Positions 5,789 to 11,835 of a stretch of DNA of 23,353 nucleotides are shown piece after piece. The DNA is from a virus, in the IMG/VR virus record IMGVR_UViG_3300045996_000102, positions 1-23,353 of that record; one strand, written 5' to 3'. A program made the translations under genes and the position numbers. The notes beneath the pieces are model-generated. The model was not told where the DNA came from. It worked only from the letters and a program-made list of their open reading frames with translations, and ran no database searches. How positions within the stretch are numbered: position 1 is the stretch's first letter; every line of letters starts with the position of its first letter.

Positions 5789-6564
5789 GCTGCGCTCCCA
5801 TCCGGTACGGGCAGCGGTGCGCCCACCACGTCGTCACGCTTCACCTTTGACCAGTGCTGCCAGATGAACAGGCACGCCCTGAACACCACCCACGTGTCGT
5901 CGGTGACTTCCACGGGCACCAGTTCCCAGCCGTCAGGCCGCACCCACAGCACGCCGCAGCGGTCCACGTCGGGCATCACGAGGTCGCGGCCACCGATGGA
6001 CACATGCGTGGCTTGCTTGTAGCCGCACAGTTGGAGGGCGACCTCCTGCCACGGGCCGCTGGCGCCTGTCTTGTAGTCGATGAGCCAGCGGTTGCCGTCA
6101 CCCAGCACGCCGTGGAGGTCCAGCGTCCCGGCGTAGCGGTGGTCCTCGTTGAACACCATCGCCTCAGCCAGACGTGGCGTCACCTGCCACGCATCCATGA
6201 ACCTGGCGAGGTGTTCACCCATGCGGCGCACGTCGTCAGTCCATGGCACGCCGTCGGGGTCCTCGGGTGGCACGGGCTCGCCCCACACGAGGCGTTCAGC
6301 GATGGCGTGCACCTGCTTGCCAGCGGTGGCTGCGGTGTCGCGTACCTGGTCGCTGGCCCTCGCTGCGTTGGCCCTCCACGACTCGTCGCCCATCTGCGCC
6401 AGCTCTGCGGCATGTGCAGCAGCCCACGACGCGGTGGCGTTGGCCGCCCAGCGCATCAGACCTGGCTTGTCCAGCACGCCCTTGATAGCGCTGACCGACG
6501 GCACCCGCTGACCGTCGAGCGAGTACGTGTGAGCCCGCTCTGAGAACACCAGTCGGCTGGCCAT
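5785..6564 (-). CDS. RecB/Cas4-like PD-(D/E)XK exonuclease
   Basis: 259 aa. The core motifs appear in order: GKQVHAIAE (H86, E90), a Glu near 134, YAGTLDL (D149), WLIDYKTG (D163, K165) and QLCGYKQA (Q178, Y182). This is the full H-(E)-D-DxK-QxxxY set of the RecB/Cas4/YqaJ-type nuclease clan. It likely makes 3' single strands for the RecT-like protein. The ATG at 6564 shares one base with the stop of the HTH gene (TGATG); a GTG one codon earlier is equally possible. No Cys cluster for an iron-sulfur centre is seen, so it is not a full Cas4. Confidence 0.88.
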   Translation of the reverse strand: MASRLVFSERAHTYSLDGQRVPSVSAIKGVLDKPGLMRWAANATASWAAAHAAELAQMGDESWRANAARASDQVRDTAATAGKQVHAIAERLVWGEPVPPEDPDGVPWTDDVRRMGEHLARFMDAWQVTPRLAEAMVFNEDHRYAGTLDLHGVLGDGNRWLIDYKTGASGPWQEVALQLCGYKQATHVSIGGRDLVMPDVDRCGVLWVRPDGWELVPVEVTDDTWVVFRACLFIWQHWSKVKRDDVVGAPLPVPDGSAA

Positions 6565-6860
6565 CACTGCACCCCTTCCGACTCGTCGGGGTCGATGGCC
6601 AGTCCGAGCCGTGGCGGGTCGGTGAACACGGGCACCGCGTCAGGGTCCACGCGCATGGCCACCACCACCCGGGCCACGTCGTCGGGGTTCATGTAGTAGT
6701 GACCAGCGGACCGCAGGTGGGGCCAGCGGCCCTCCGAGCAGTTGCGCCACACGAGGCGCACCGACACGTGCAGCAGCGTGGCCACCTCGCGGGGCGTGTA
6801 GTAGAACACCTCCACTAACTCGCCGGTATCTGGGTCTTGATGTGGAAATGGAACAGGCAT
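6564..6860 (-). CDS. Excisionase-like helix-turn-helix protein
   Basis: 98 aa with a MerR/Xis-type winged helix: YYTPREVATLLHVSVRLVWR (about residues 22-41) followed by a wing region HYYMNPDDVARVVVAM. Such proteins bend DNA as recombination directionality factors or act as early regulators. It is the first gene of the leftward operon, preceded by GGGAG 7 nt before ATG and by the control region. Longer upstream readings are Thr/Arg-rich and not protein-like. The C-terminal DESEGV loosely resembles the peptide encoded by the palindromic element, but the DNA match is weak. Confidence 0.72.
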   Translation of the reverse strand: MPVPFPHQDPDTGELVEVFYYTPREVATLLHVSVRLVWRNCSEGRWPHLRSAGHYYMNPDDVARVVVAMRVDPDAVPVFTDPPRLGLAIDPDESEGVQ

Positions 6861-7280
6861 AACGATTCTCCCGAGGACCCATGGCGCCCTCCCCGTGACC
6901 TCTCCACCCGTTATCCGCCATGGTCTGGACAACGATGCTAGGTCGGGTTTCCCCGATTTGCCTAGTGCCCTCCACGATGCGGGCGCCGCGTGGCGACACG
7001 CCAGAGGTGTGATCGGTGCTGCGCCGCTCAATCGTCGGCGTGTCGTGTAGGGCACCGTCGGGTGGTGTGTGGTAGTGGTCGCGTGAACGTCGGTACGCAC
7101 CACCAGTAACACCTCAGGCGTAGTCCCGGGTGTCGCCGTATGTCGGCGGACGTGTCGCCGTTGTCCGGCGCGTCGGGGTTGCCGTTCATCCGCCACGGGG
7201 GTCTACTAGTGCCACCATTAGCCAACTGGTGGCAGTACGCGGGTCACCAGATACCAGTGCTCCCGGGAGGATAGGACTCA
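6861..7280. promoter_or_regulatory. Divergent control region between early leftward operon and rightward zinc-protein genes
   Basis: 420 bp with no convincing gene. It contains three copies of GTGTCGCC (7130-7137 and 7152-7159 direct, 22 bp apart; 6992-6999 inverted), an imperfect hairpin CTAGGTCGGG...CCCGATTTGCCTAG (6938-6965), and TGCCACC/GGTGGCA arms (7210-7216 and 7228-7234). GGGAGGATAGGA just before 7281 is the ribosome site of the rightward gene. This is the most likely place for the lysis/lysogeny operators and early promoters; clear -35/-10 pairs were not found. Confidence 0.55.
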
Positions 7281-7628
7281 ATGGCGACAAGAATAGGCAA
7301 GCGGCGCGTGGCAAACAGTGTGGAGGATTTCGCCCACCAGCTCAGCGACAAGATGCTGCACTGCCGCGAGTTGAACCACGTCTGGCGACCTTTCACAGTG
7401 CAGTGGGATCGCAAGTCAAAGTCGTACCACCGCCAGATGCGGTGCCCGTCGTGCCGAACCATCCGAACCCAACTACTCGACAGCGGAGGTCACGTCATCA
7501 GCAACTCATACAAGTATCCGGACGGCTATCTGGCCAAGGACATCAGAACAGGCGGCAGCAAGGACGCGTTCCGCGTGGAGTCTGTGCAGCGCTTCCTGAC
7601 CGCACACCAGCAGGAAGGTGCAGCGTGA
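7281..7628 (+). CDS. Zinc-ribbon protein, 115 aa, conserved actinophage type
   Basis: A C28-x4-H33 site (CRELNH followed by VW) and CPSC (C55, C58) make a probable zinc ribbon, followed by SYKYPDGYLAKD (about 76-87). I recall this pattern from small proteins of actinobacterial phages and integrating elements, where the function is unknown. ATG preceded by GGGAGGATAGGACTCA, a strong ribosome site. It is the first gene of the short rightward transcript opposite the early operon, a position where immunity or maintenance genes often lie. Confidence 0.75.
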   Translation: MATRIGKRRVANSVEDFAHQLSDKMLHCRELNHVWRPFTVQWDRKSKSYHRQMRCPSCRTIRTQLLDSGGHVISNSYKYPDGYLAKDIRTGGSKDAFRVESVQRFLTAHQQEGAA

Positions 7629-8128
7629 TGGCCCAGCACATCGTCACGCTGTGTGACGTGCACCTCATGGACAGCGGCGAGCAGGTGGCTGGACGCCAGT
7701 GGGAAATGGGCTGGCGCAGCCCTGACAACCCGCGCTGGGTGTGGTTCCTCATCGACTTGTGCGAGGAGCACGCCACCAACCTGTCAGTGGCACCACACGA
7801 TGCTGAGCAGTTCCTCGGGAAGTATGGACGCACTCACGAGGCGCCCAGCACGCAGACCAGCGAGCGCAGCACGCCACCCGAGACTTGCCCGCGCTGCGGC
7901 TTCCGGTCACGCAACCGGGCGGCGCTTAGGTCGCATGTGAACGCCAACCATCTGGACACGACACTGGACCAGTTGGAGGGCACTGCCACGCCCTTCCAGT
8001 GCGAGCACTGCCCTAGGGCGTACACACGTGCTCAGGGTCTGGCGCTGCACACAGTGCGCACCCACAAGATGGCGGTTCAGCCACCCGAGTCTGCGCCGTC
8101 GCCACGCAAGCGGCGCGGCTCATCCTGA
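7628..8128 (+). CDS. C2H2 zinc-finger protein with extra N-terminal zinc site
   Basis: 166 aa. Two textbook C2H2 fingers: C87-x2-C90-x12-H103-x4-H108 and C125-x2-C128-x12-H141-x4-H146. The N-terminal domain has a matching pair CDVH (C9, H12) and CEEH (C45, H48), probably a third zinc site, in a layout that resembles phage Lsr2-like N-terminal domains. The C-terminus is basic (PRKRRGSS). The role is probably DNA binding and regulation. The ATG shares one base with the upstream stop (TGATG). Its 3' end overlaps the opposing gene at 8077-8256 by 52 bp. Confidence 0.8.
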   Translation: MAQHIVTLCDVHLMDSGEQVAGRQWEMGWRSPDNPRWVWFLIDLCEEHATNLSVAPHDAEQFLGKYGRTHEAPSTQTSERSTPPETCPRCGFRSRNRAALRSHVNANHLDTTLDQLEGTATPFQCEHCPRAYTRAQGLALHTVRTHKMAVQPPESAPSPRKRRGSS

Positions 8129-8256
8129 GGTCGTGGCGGGCGTACTGGAAACAGTGCAGCCCGTAGCCGCGCCATAGCCGAGTCACCCACGGGCGGCGCG
8201 TCAGCAGCACGCTGGCGCGCCGCTCGTTTGATTTGCTCCCGCTGCTCATCGTTCAT
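8077..8256 (-). CDS. Small charged helical protein, 59 aa
   Basis: ATG at 8256. An N-terminal helix DEQREQIKRAARQRAADAPP is followed by GDSAMARLRAALFPVRPP and an Arg/Asp-rich tail. The APP...ARLRALL layout recalls tiny proteins next to integrases in actinobacterial mobile elements (memory, not searched). The 3' third is antisense to the end of the C2H2 gene, so only one of the two ends may be strictly constrained. No good ribosome site is visible. It lies beyond the terminator that follows the integrase, so it would need its own promoter in 8257-8446. Confidence 0.5.
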   Translation of the reverse strand: MNDEQREQIKRAARQRAADAPPVGDSAMARLRAALFPVRPPRPQDEPRRLRGDGADSGG

Positions 8257-8446
8257 GGCGCCACCGTCAGCCCAGACCTGGCGGGCTGGCAACCGAGCAC
8301 GACACGCCCAGCTCTGGCTGACAACTCGCCGCGTGTCTGCTGGCTGGCGGTGCACTGGCTGGCTGCTGGTGGACGCTGGCAGCACGTCGCTGGCAGTTTC
8401 CTGGCTGGTGCCAGCACTGCACACCATCCCACGACCTGAGACAGCA
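8257..8446. other. Gene-free CTGGC-rich segment, possible attP or leader
   Basis: CTGGC occurs about ten times between roughly 8277 and 8405 on the plus strand, often as CTGGCTGG. I find no protein-like frame here. The place between the integrase terminator and a mobile-element-type small gene would suit an attachment site or regulatory DNA. A common core cannot be identified without the host junctions. Confidence 0.3.
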
Positions 8447-8479
8447 ACGACCCCCGCTAGGCGTACTAGCGGGGGTCGT
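8447..8479. terminator. Strong bidirectional hairpin terminator
   Basis: ACGACCCCCGCTAG - GCGTA - CTAGCGGGGGTCGT: perfect 14-bp arms and a 5-nt loop, 36 bp downstream of the integrase stop and facing the rightward zinc-finger transcript from the other side. There is no long T-tract, which is common in high-GC genomes. It is well placed to insulate the two convergent units. Confidence 0.8.
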
Positions 8480-8515
8480 GCGGTGCGCCCGGGTAGACGC
8501 GGGCCTGAGGCTACG

Positions 8516-9901
8516 TCAGCGCCACGTCAGAGTCACGTGCCGCTCTGGATCGAACCTCTCCTTGCGCCCGGGCGCTGACGCGTTCACCGTCACGGTGGCC
8601 AGTGCGTCCACCACAGCCCGCTGGCGACCCAGCGGCGCAGCCCTGAACGCGTCACCAGCACCACGCCCGGTCATGCCAGCCAGCACAGCCTGCGGGCGCT
8701 TGTCGGCCACCTGCGCCTCAGCCAGCAACTCAGCCACGCGGGCCTGCTCAGTCTCCACACCAGCGGTGACACTGTTCAGCACAGCCATGGTCATGCGACC
8801 AGCGGCAAACTCTGCGCCAGCCTCAGCCAGCCGCTCGGCCAGCGCGTCACGCTGCATGGTCAGATGCGCCACCTCGTCGCTGGCTGAGTCCTCGAGGAAC
8901 GCGCCAGCCTCGTCCAGCGCCTCTAGGCGGGCCACGATGGCTTCCACCACGTACAAGTCCACTGCGTCCATCGCACGGGCCACGTGGGCGCCCGTAGGGC
9001 ATGCGTACGCCCTGCCGTCGCCCTTGTACGTGGGTCGGCCACGCAGCGCCAGCCCACACGTGCCGCAGCGGGCCATCCCGGTCAGCAGATACTTGCGGGC
9101 GTTCCCGGTGTTGTTGGTGCGACGCTCGGGCTTGTCCAGCAGCGCACACACAGCCTCGTGGGTGCCACGGTCGATGATGGCTGGCCAGTTGCCAGCGCCG
9201 ATCACTTCACCATGGTGGACACGCAGCCCAGCCAGATGCGGCGAGCGCAGCAGGTGGCGCATGTTGGGCCCGGTGATGGTGGCGCCGCTGGTGCCGGTCA
9301 CGCCCTGCTCGGCGCACCACTTGGCCAGCGAGTGCAGCGACTCACCACCCAGCAGGCGGCTGATGAGGTCACGCACCACCACAGCCTCAGACTCGCGGAT
9401 GGTCTGCATGCCGACCTCGTAGCCGAACCGGCGGCGACCACCAGCGGGCTTGCCCTGCTCAGCCATCTGCTGCACCTTGCGGGTGATGCGGCGCGACTTG
9501 TGCGCCGACTCGTACGCAGCAATAGACCCAGCCATGCGAGCCAGCAGCATGCCGTCAGGGCTGGTCGGGTCCAGTTCACCAGCGGTGACTGTGCGCACCG
9601 TGGCGCCAGCGCGGCCCACCACAGCCATGAGGTGTTCCAGCTCGGCGGGCTGGCGTGTCAGCCGGTCCACGTGCCACGCCAGCACAGTGTCCACAGTGCC
9701 AGCCTCGATGGCTGCGACCAGCGCGTCGTAGCCGGGGCGCGGCTTGCCTGAGTACGCGCTGAGGTCGTTGTCAGTGAACGTGTCCACGATGGTGAGCCCG
9801 TGCTGGTCGGCGTACGCCTCGCAGTCGGCCTGCTGGCGTCCGACACCCAGACCAGCGCCCATGCGGTCGCGGCTGATGCGGCAATAGATGGCGGCGCTCA
9901 T
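8516..9901 (-). CDS. int: Large serine integrase (site-specific recombinase)
   Basis: 461 aa. The N-terminal resolvase domain has AIYCRISRD with nucleophile S10, DNDLSAYSGKPRPGYDALV and HVDRLTRQPAELEHL (R80, R83). Then come the helical recombinase domain RRFGYEV..., a zinc ribbon MARCGTCGLALRG...ACPTGAH (C279, C282, C301 and probably H306 in place of the fourth Cys) and a coiled-coil region (about 325-390). It catalyses attP x attB recombination. The start MSAAIYC at 9901 overlaps the 36-aa zinc gene (ATGA); the longer reading is rejected because its first 26 residues duplicate that gene out of frame. Integrase in the middle of the map means the window is in phage order, not integrated-prophage order. 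Confidence 0.92.
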   Translation of the reverse strand: MSAAIYCRISRDRMGAGLGVGRQQADCEAYADQHGLTIVDTFTDNDLSAYSGKPRPGYDALVAAIEAGTVDTVLAWHVDRLTRQPAELEHLMAVVGRAGATVRTVTAGELDPTSPDGMLLARMAGSIAAYESAHKSRRITRKVQQMAEQGKPAGGRRRFGYEVGMQTIRESEAVVVRDLISRLLGGESLHSLAKWCAEQGVTGTSGATITGPNMRHLLRSPHLAGLRVHHGEVIGAGNWPAIIDRGTHEAVCALLDKPERRTNNTGNARKYLLTGMARCGTCGLALRGRPTYKGDGRAYACPTGAHVARAMDAVDLYVVEAIVARLEALDEAGAFLEDSASDEVAHLTMQRDALAERLAEAGAEFAAGRMTMAVLNSVTAGVETEQARVAELLAEAQVADKRPQAVLAGMTGRGAGDAFRAAPLGRQRAVVDALATVTVNASAPGRKERFDPERHVTLTWR

Positions 9902-10008
9902 GCGTTCACCTGCGTGATGCGCTGAGCGGTGCCACAGATAGGGCAGTAGTCGGCCTCGTACGCGCGGTGCAGCTCGCACCTGGTGGGCTGGGTGATGATG
10001 AGTTCCAT
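9898..10008 (-). CDS. 36-aa zinc-knuckle protein in front of integrase
   Basis: ATG at 10008 preceded by GGGAG with 7 nt spacing, stop overlapping the integrase ATG (ATGA). The product has C11-x2-H14 and C22-x2-C25 (CELH...CPIC), enough ligands for one zinc. Being co-translated with the integrase, it may affect integrase expression or act as an accessory DNA-binding factor; both are inference. Its start, ribosome site and cysteine pattern all agree, so I consider it real in spite of its size. Confidence 0.7.
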   Translation of the reverse strand: MELIITQPTRCELHRAYEADYCPICGTAQRITQVNA

Positions 10009-10029
10009 GGTGTGTCTCCCGGGCTAAGT

Positions 10030-10080
10030 GCGCTCACTGTTGAGCGCTTGCGCTCAGCCTAACATACACAGCGAGTATGT
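10030..10080 (-). promoter_or_regulatory. Integrase promoter with symmetric operators
   Basis: Two inverted repeats lie just upstream of the integrase unit: TGAGCGC-TT-GCGCTCA (10041-10056, with an extra GCGCTCA half-site at 10030-10036) and ACATAC-N7-GTATGT (62-80 of the 10000 block, i.e. 10062-10080). A leftward -10-like TATGTT (complement of 10061-10066) lies between them, so a repressor on either repeat would cover the promoter. A clear -35 was not found. Confidence 0.6.
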
Positions 10081-10106
10081 GCCATCTGGCACGCACTCTG
10101 AACGTG

Positions 10107-10158
10107 ACACTGCCACCAGCGCTAACCCGACCCCTGATCGGTGCGCTGGTGGCAGTGT
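10107..10158. terminator. 16-bp perfect inverted repeat after the late operon
   Basis: ACACTGCCACCAGCGC (10107-10122) and its exact complement GCGCTGGTGGCAGTGT (10143-10158) flank a 20-nt loop. It sits downstream of the last late gene and upstream of the integrase promoter. It may terminate late transcription, although a 20-nt loop without T-tract is not classical; a protein-binding site or attachment site are alternatives. The 11-mer CTGGTGGCAGT recurs at 7226-7236. Confidence 0.55.
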
Positions 10159-10183
10159 GCGATGTCCCCCACTGCGCACGCTA

Positions 10184-10324
10184 TCAATCGTCGCCGCGCC
10201 TGTGGTGGTTACCCCGGGTCATGTGCAGGCTGATGGTGTAGCCGCGCAGGAACGCCACGATGAGGGCCAGCGTCACGGGCGCAGATATCACCAGCGACAG
10301 CAGCAGCAGTTCCCGTGGCGTCAT
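10184..10324 (-). CDS. One-TM membrane protein, holin candidate, 46 aa
   Basis: From ATG at 10324: a short N-terminus MTPRE, one strong membrane segment LLLLSLVISAPVTLALIVAFL, and a basic His/Arg-rich tail. The position directly after the lysin and EEP genes, at the end of the late operon, fits a small holin or spanin-like lysis protein. The upstream stop lies 5 nt before the ATG. A longer in-frame start at 10378 would overlap the EEP gene by 50 nt and adds an unconvincing segment. Confidence 0.6.
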   Translation of the reverse strand: MTPRELLLLSLVISAPVTLALIVAFLRGYTISLHMTRGNHHRRGDD

Positions 10325-10328
10325 CAGC

Positions 10329-11129
10329 TCACCACTTGAACGCATCGCCGTACGGGCGATGGTCGCTGCTGTCGTCATCCTTCAGCAGGCGCGACTTGTT
10401 GGCGTTCCTGGTCGCCCACGTCGCGTCGATGAGTCGCTTGCCGTGGGTGCCACCGCTGGGCATGTGGCCCTTCCAGTTCAGCACCAGCGACGGGAAGCGG
10501 TCCTGTATCTCATCGCGCCAGCGGTCCATGTGAAAGTCGATGTTCCAGTCGGCCACCAGCAGCCCAGCGTCTGGCTGGTGTTGCTTGCGAAACTTGTTCC
10601 AGTGGTCGTGCCAGCCAGCCACCGCCGACTTCCACGCCGCAGCCTGCTTGTTGTCGTGGAACTTGCTGCCGTCCTGCACATTGCTGGGCAGGTGAGCCAC
10701 CGACAGGTAGATGGTGCGCCCACTGGTGTGGGTCAGTTTCGCGCTGGCGGCGTACGTGGTGTGTTTGCGGCCCTGTCCGTCGGTCCACACCTTGTCGGTG
10801 AGTTTGTGCAGGTCCTTCCACGTCAGCGACCAGTCAGCCTTGCGCCACATGATCCCGACATCTGCACAGCACGCTGACCCGTCCGGCACCCATGCGCCCC
10901 ACTCCCCTGGCGCGGCGTCCTTCAACACCTTGGTGCGTGCGTCTGAGCCAACCTCGGTGAGGGTCGCCAGATTGGCTGACGGGTCGGTGGCGGTGACCAG
11001 TCGGTGCAGTTCCTGTTCCAGCGGCACCTTAGGCCCGTCGTACAGGCTCGATGAGTGGGCGTGACGTATCGGCGGCTCGGCTGCCATGCCACCAGCAGCC
11101 AGCGCCAGCGCCAGCGCCACGCCGATCAC
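10329..11129 (-). CDS. Secreted endonuclease/exonuclease/phosphatase (DNase I-fold) protein
   Basis: 266 aa. A hydrophobic N-terminus (residues 1-18, ending GGMAAE) looks like a signal peptide or anchor. Then come EEP-fold motifs: TLTEVG (E59), SVAHLPS (H146), VADWNID (D194, N196), RLIDATWAT (D235) and SSDHRPYGDAF (D256, H257). These match the metal and catalytic residues of DNase I/exonuclease III-like hydrolases. The substrate could be extracellular DNA, RNA or a phospho-compound. The ATG overlaps the lysin stop (ATGA), so it is part of the lysis cassette and probably acts outside the cell or at lysis. The usual first Asn motif is not obvious. Confidence 0.78.
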   Translation of the reverse strand: MIGVALALALAAGGMAAEPPIRHAHSSSLYDGPKVPLEQELHRLVTATDPSANLATLTEVGSDARTKVLKDAAPGEWGAWVPDGSACCADVGIMWRKADWSLTWKDLHKLTDKVWTDGQGRKHTTYAASAKLTHTSGRTIYLSVAHLPSNVQDGSKFHDNKQAAAWKSAVAGWHDHWNKFRKQHQPDAGLLVADWNIDFHMDRWRDEIQDRFPSLVLNWKGHMPSGGTHGKRLIDATWATRNANKSRLLKDDDSSDHRPYGDAFKW

Positions 11130-11662
11130 TTCTGCACCCGCTGCAAGATTTCACGCAGCATCTGGCCAGCGGCCTTCTTGGTCTGCGACCCGTCGGGCTT
11201 GTCCACTTCCAGCTTCCGTTCCCACACCTCGTCGCGCACGATGCCGCGCAACTTGTCCCAGTCGTCTGGTGTCATTTCGTCCTCACCTCCTAGCGGCAGG
11301 TCGATGCCGTTCAGGTCCTCGGTCCAGCCCAGATAGGTCTGGCCCCAGTTGTTGACCGGCCAGTCAATGGCAGCCTCGGACACACGCCCGCTGCTGGTGC
11401 AGTCGGTGCTGCGCATGCGGTCAGCGGTGGCCACCACGATGTGGCCCCACGTGCCACCGCTGTAGAACATGGGCGCCCCCACGGGAGGGTTGCGGTCGCC
11501 CGGGTGGCGGTGCAGTGCGCCGTGCCACGCGTCGATGGCTGAGCCGTACAGCGCGTCGATGCGCCACGCCTGACCGCGCACGTATTGCAGGCACATCCCG
11601 CTGTCGTAGATGTCTACCTGGCGGGCGTTGGCCAGTGCCTGCTGTCCGCTCGGCGCAGTCAT
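11126..11662 (-). CDS. Endolysin with CHAP-like cysteine peptidase/amidase domain
   Basis: 178 aa. The motif DSGMCLQYVRGQAW (C24) and a later GTWGHIVVATADR (H74) with GAPMFYSGG before it form the Cys-His pair of the CHAP/NlpC-P60 superfamily as found in actinophage lysins. The catalytic domain ends near residue 115; the rest (about 130-178) is charged and helical (MTPDDWDKLRGIVRDEVWERK), possibly for wall binding or dimerisation. There is no signal peptide, so a holin is needed. ATGA overlaps on both sides. Confidence 0.75.
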   Translation of the reverse strand: MTAPSGQQALANARQVDIYDSGMCLQYVRGQAWRIDALYGSAIDAWHGALHRHPGDRNPPVGAPMFYSGGTWGHIVVATADRMRSTDCTSSGRVSEAAIDWPVNNWGQTYLGWTEDLNGIDLPLGGEDEMTPDDWDKLRGIVRDEVWERKLEVDKPDGSQTKKAAGQMLREILQRVQK

Positions 11663-11835
11663 ATGGACCGCTTCAACTGGACCAACACCCGCCCCAGCGC
11701 GTCGATGGCGTGCCGCTTGTCAGCTTTGCTGCGGTCAGGGTCGGTGAGGATTTCACGCAGCCTGATGGCGGCACGCACCAGCAGGTCGATGTGTGGCGTG
11801 TCGGGGTCCTGTACCTCAGGCCTGTCGGTCGCCAT
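11659..11835 (-). CDS. Small helical protein, 58 aa, unknown
   Basis: ATG at 11835 with AGGA close upstream; the stop overlaps the lysin ATG (ATGA). The product is MATDRPEVQDPDTP followed by helix HIDLLVRAAIRLREILTDP and a basic helix ADKRHAIDALGRVLVQLKRS. It could be a coiled oligomer. The start context CAGGACGATGGCGA is identical to that of the Hjc-like gene. An earlier start at 11883 would overlap the previous gene further and is less likely. Confidence 0.55.
   Translation of the reverse strand: MATDRPEVQDPDTPHIDLLVRAAIRLREILTDPDRSKADKRHAIDALGRVLVQLKRSI

Noticed and set aside
5785-6564. Cas4 protein hinting at a CRISPR system
   Set aside because: No four-cysteine iron-sulfur cluster and no cas genes; an exonuclease paired with a RecT-like annealase is the better reading.
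6574-6593. Third copy of the palindromic element at the end of the Xis-like gene (encoding DESEGV)
   Set aside because: Only scattered identity (ACCCC-N9-GAAGGGG), arms do not pair well and flanks are not shared.
7028-7225. 65-codon minus-strand frame in the control region
   Set aside because: Arg/Thr/Pro-rich product without hydrophobic pattern, no convincing ribosome site, and it covers the repeated operator-like motifs.
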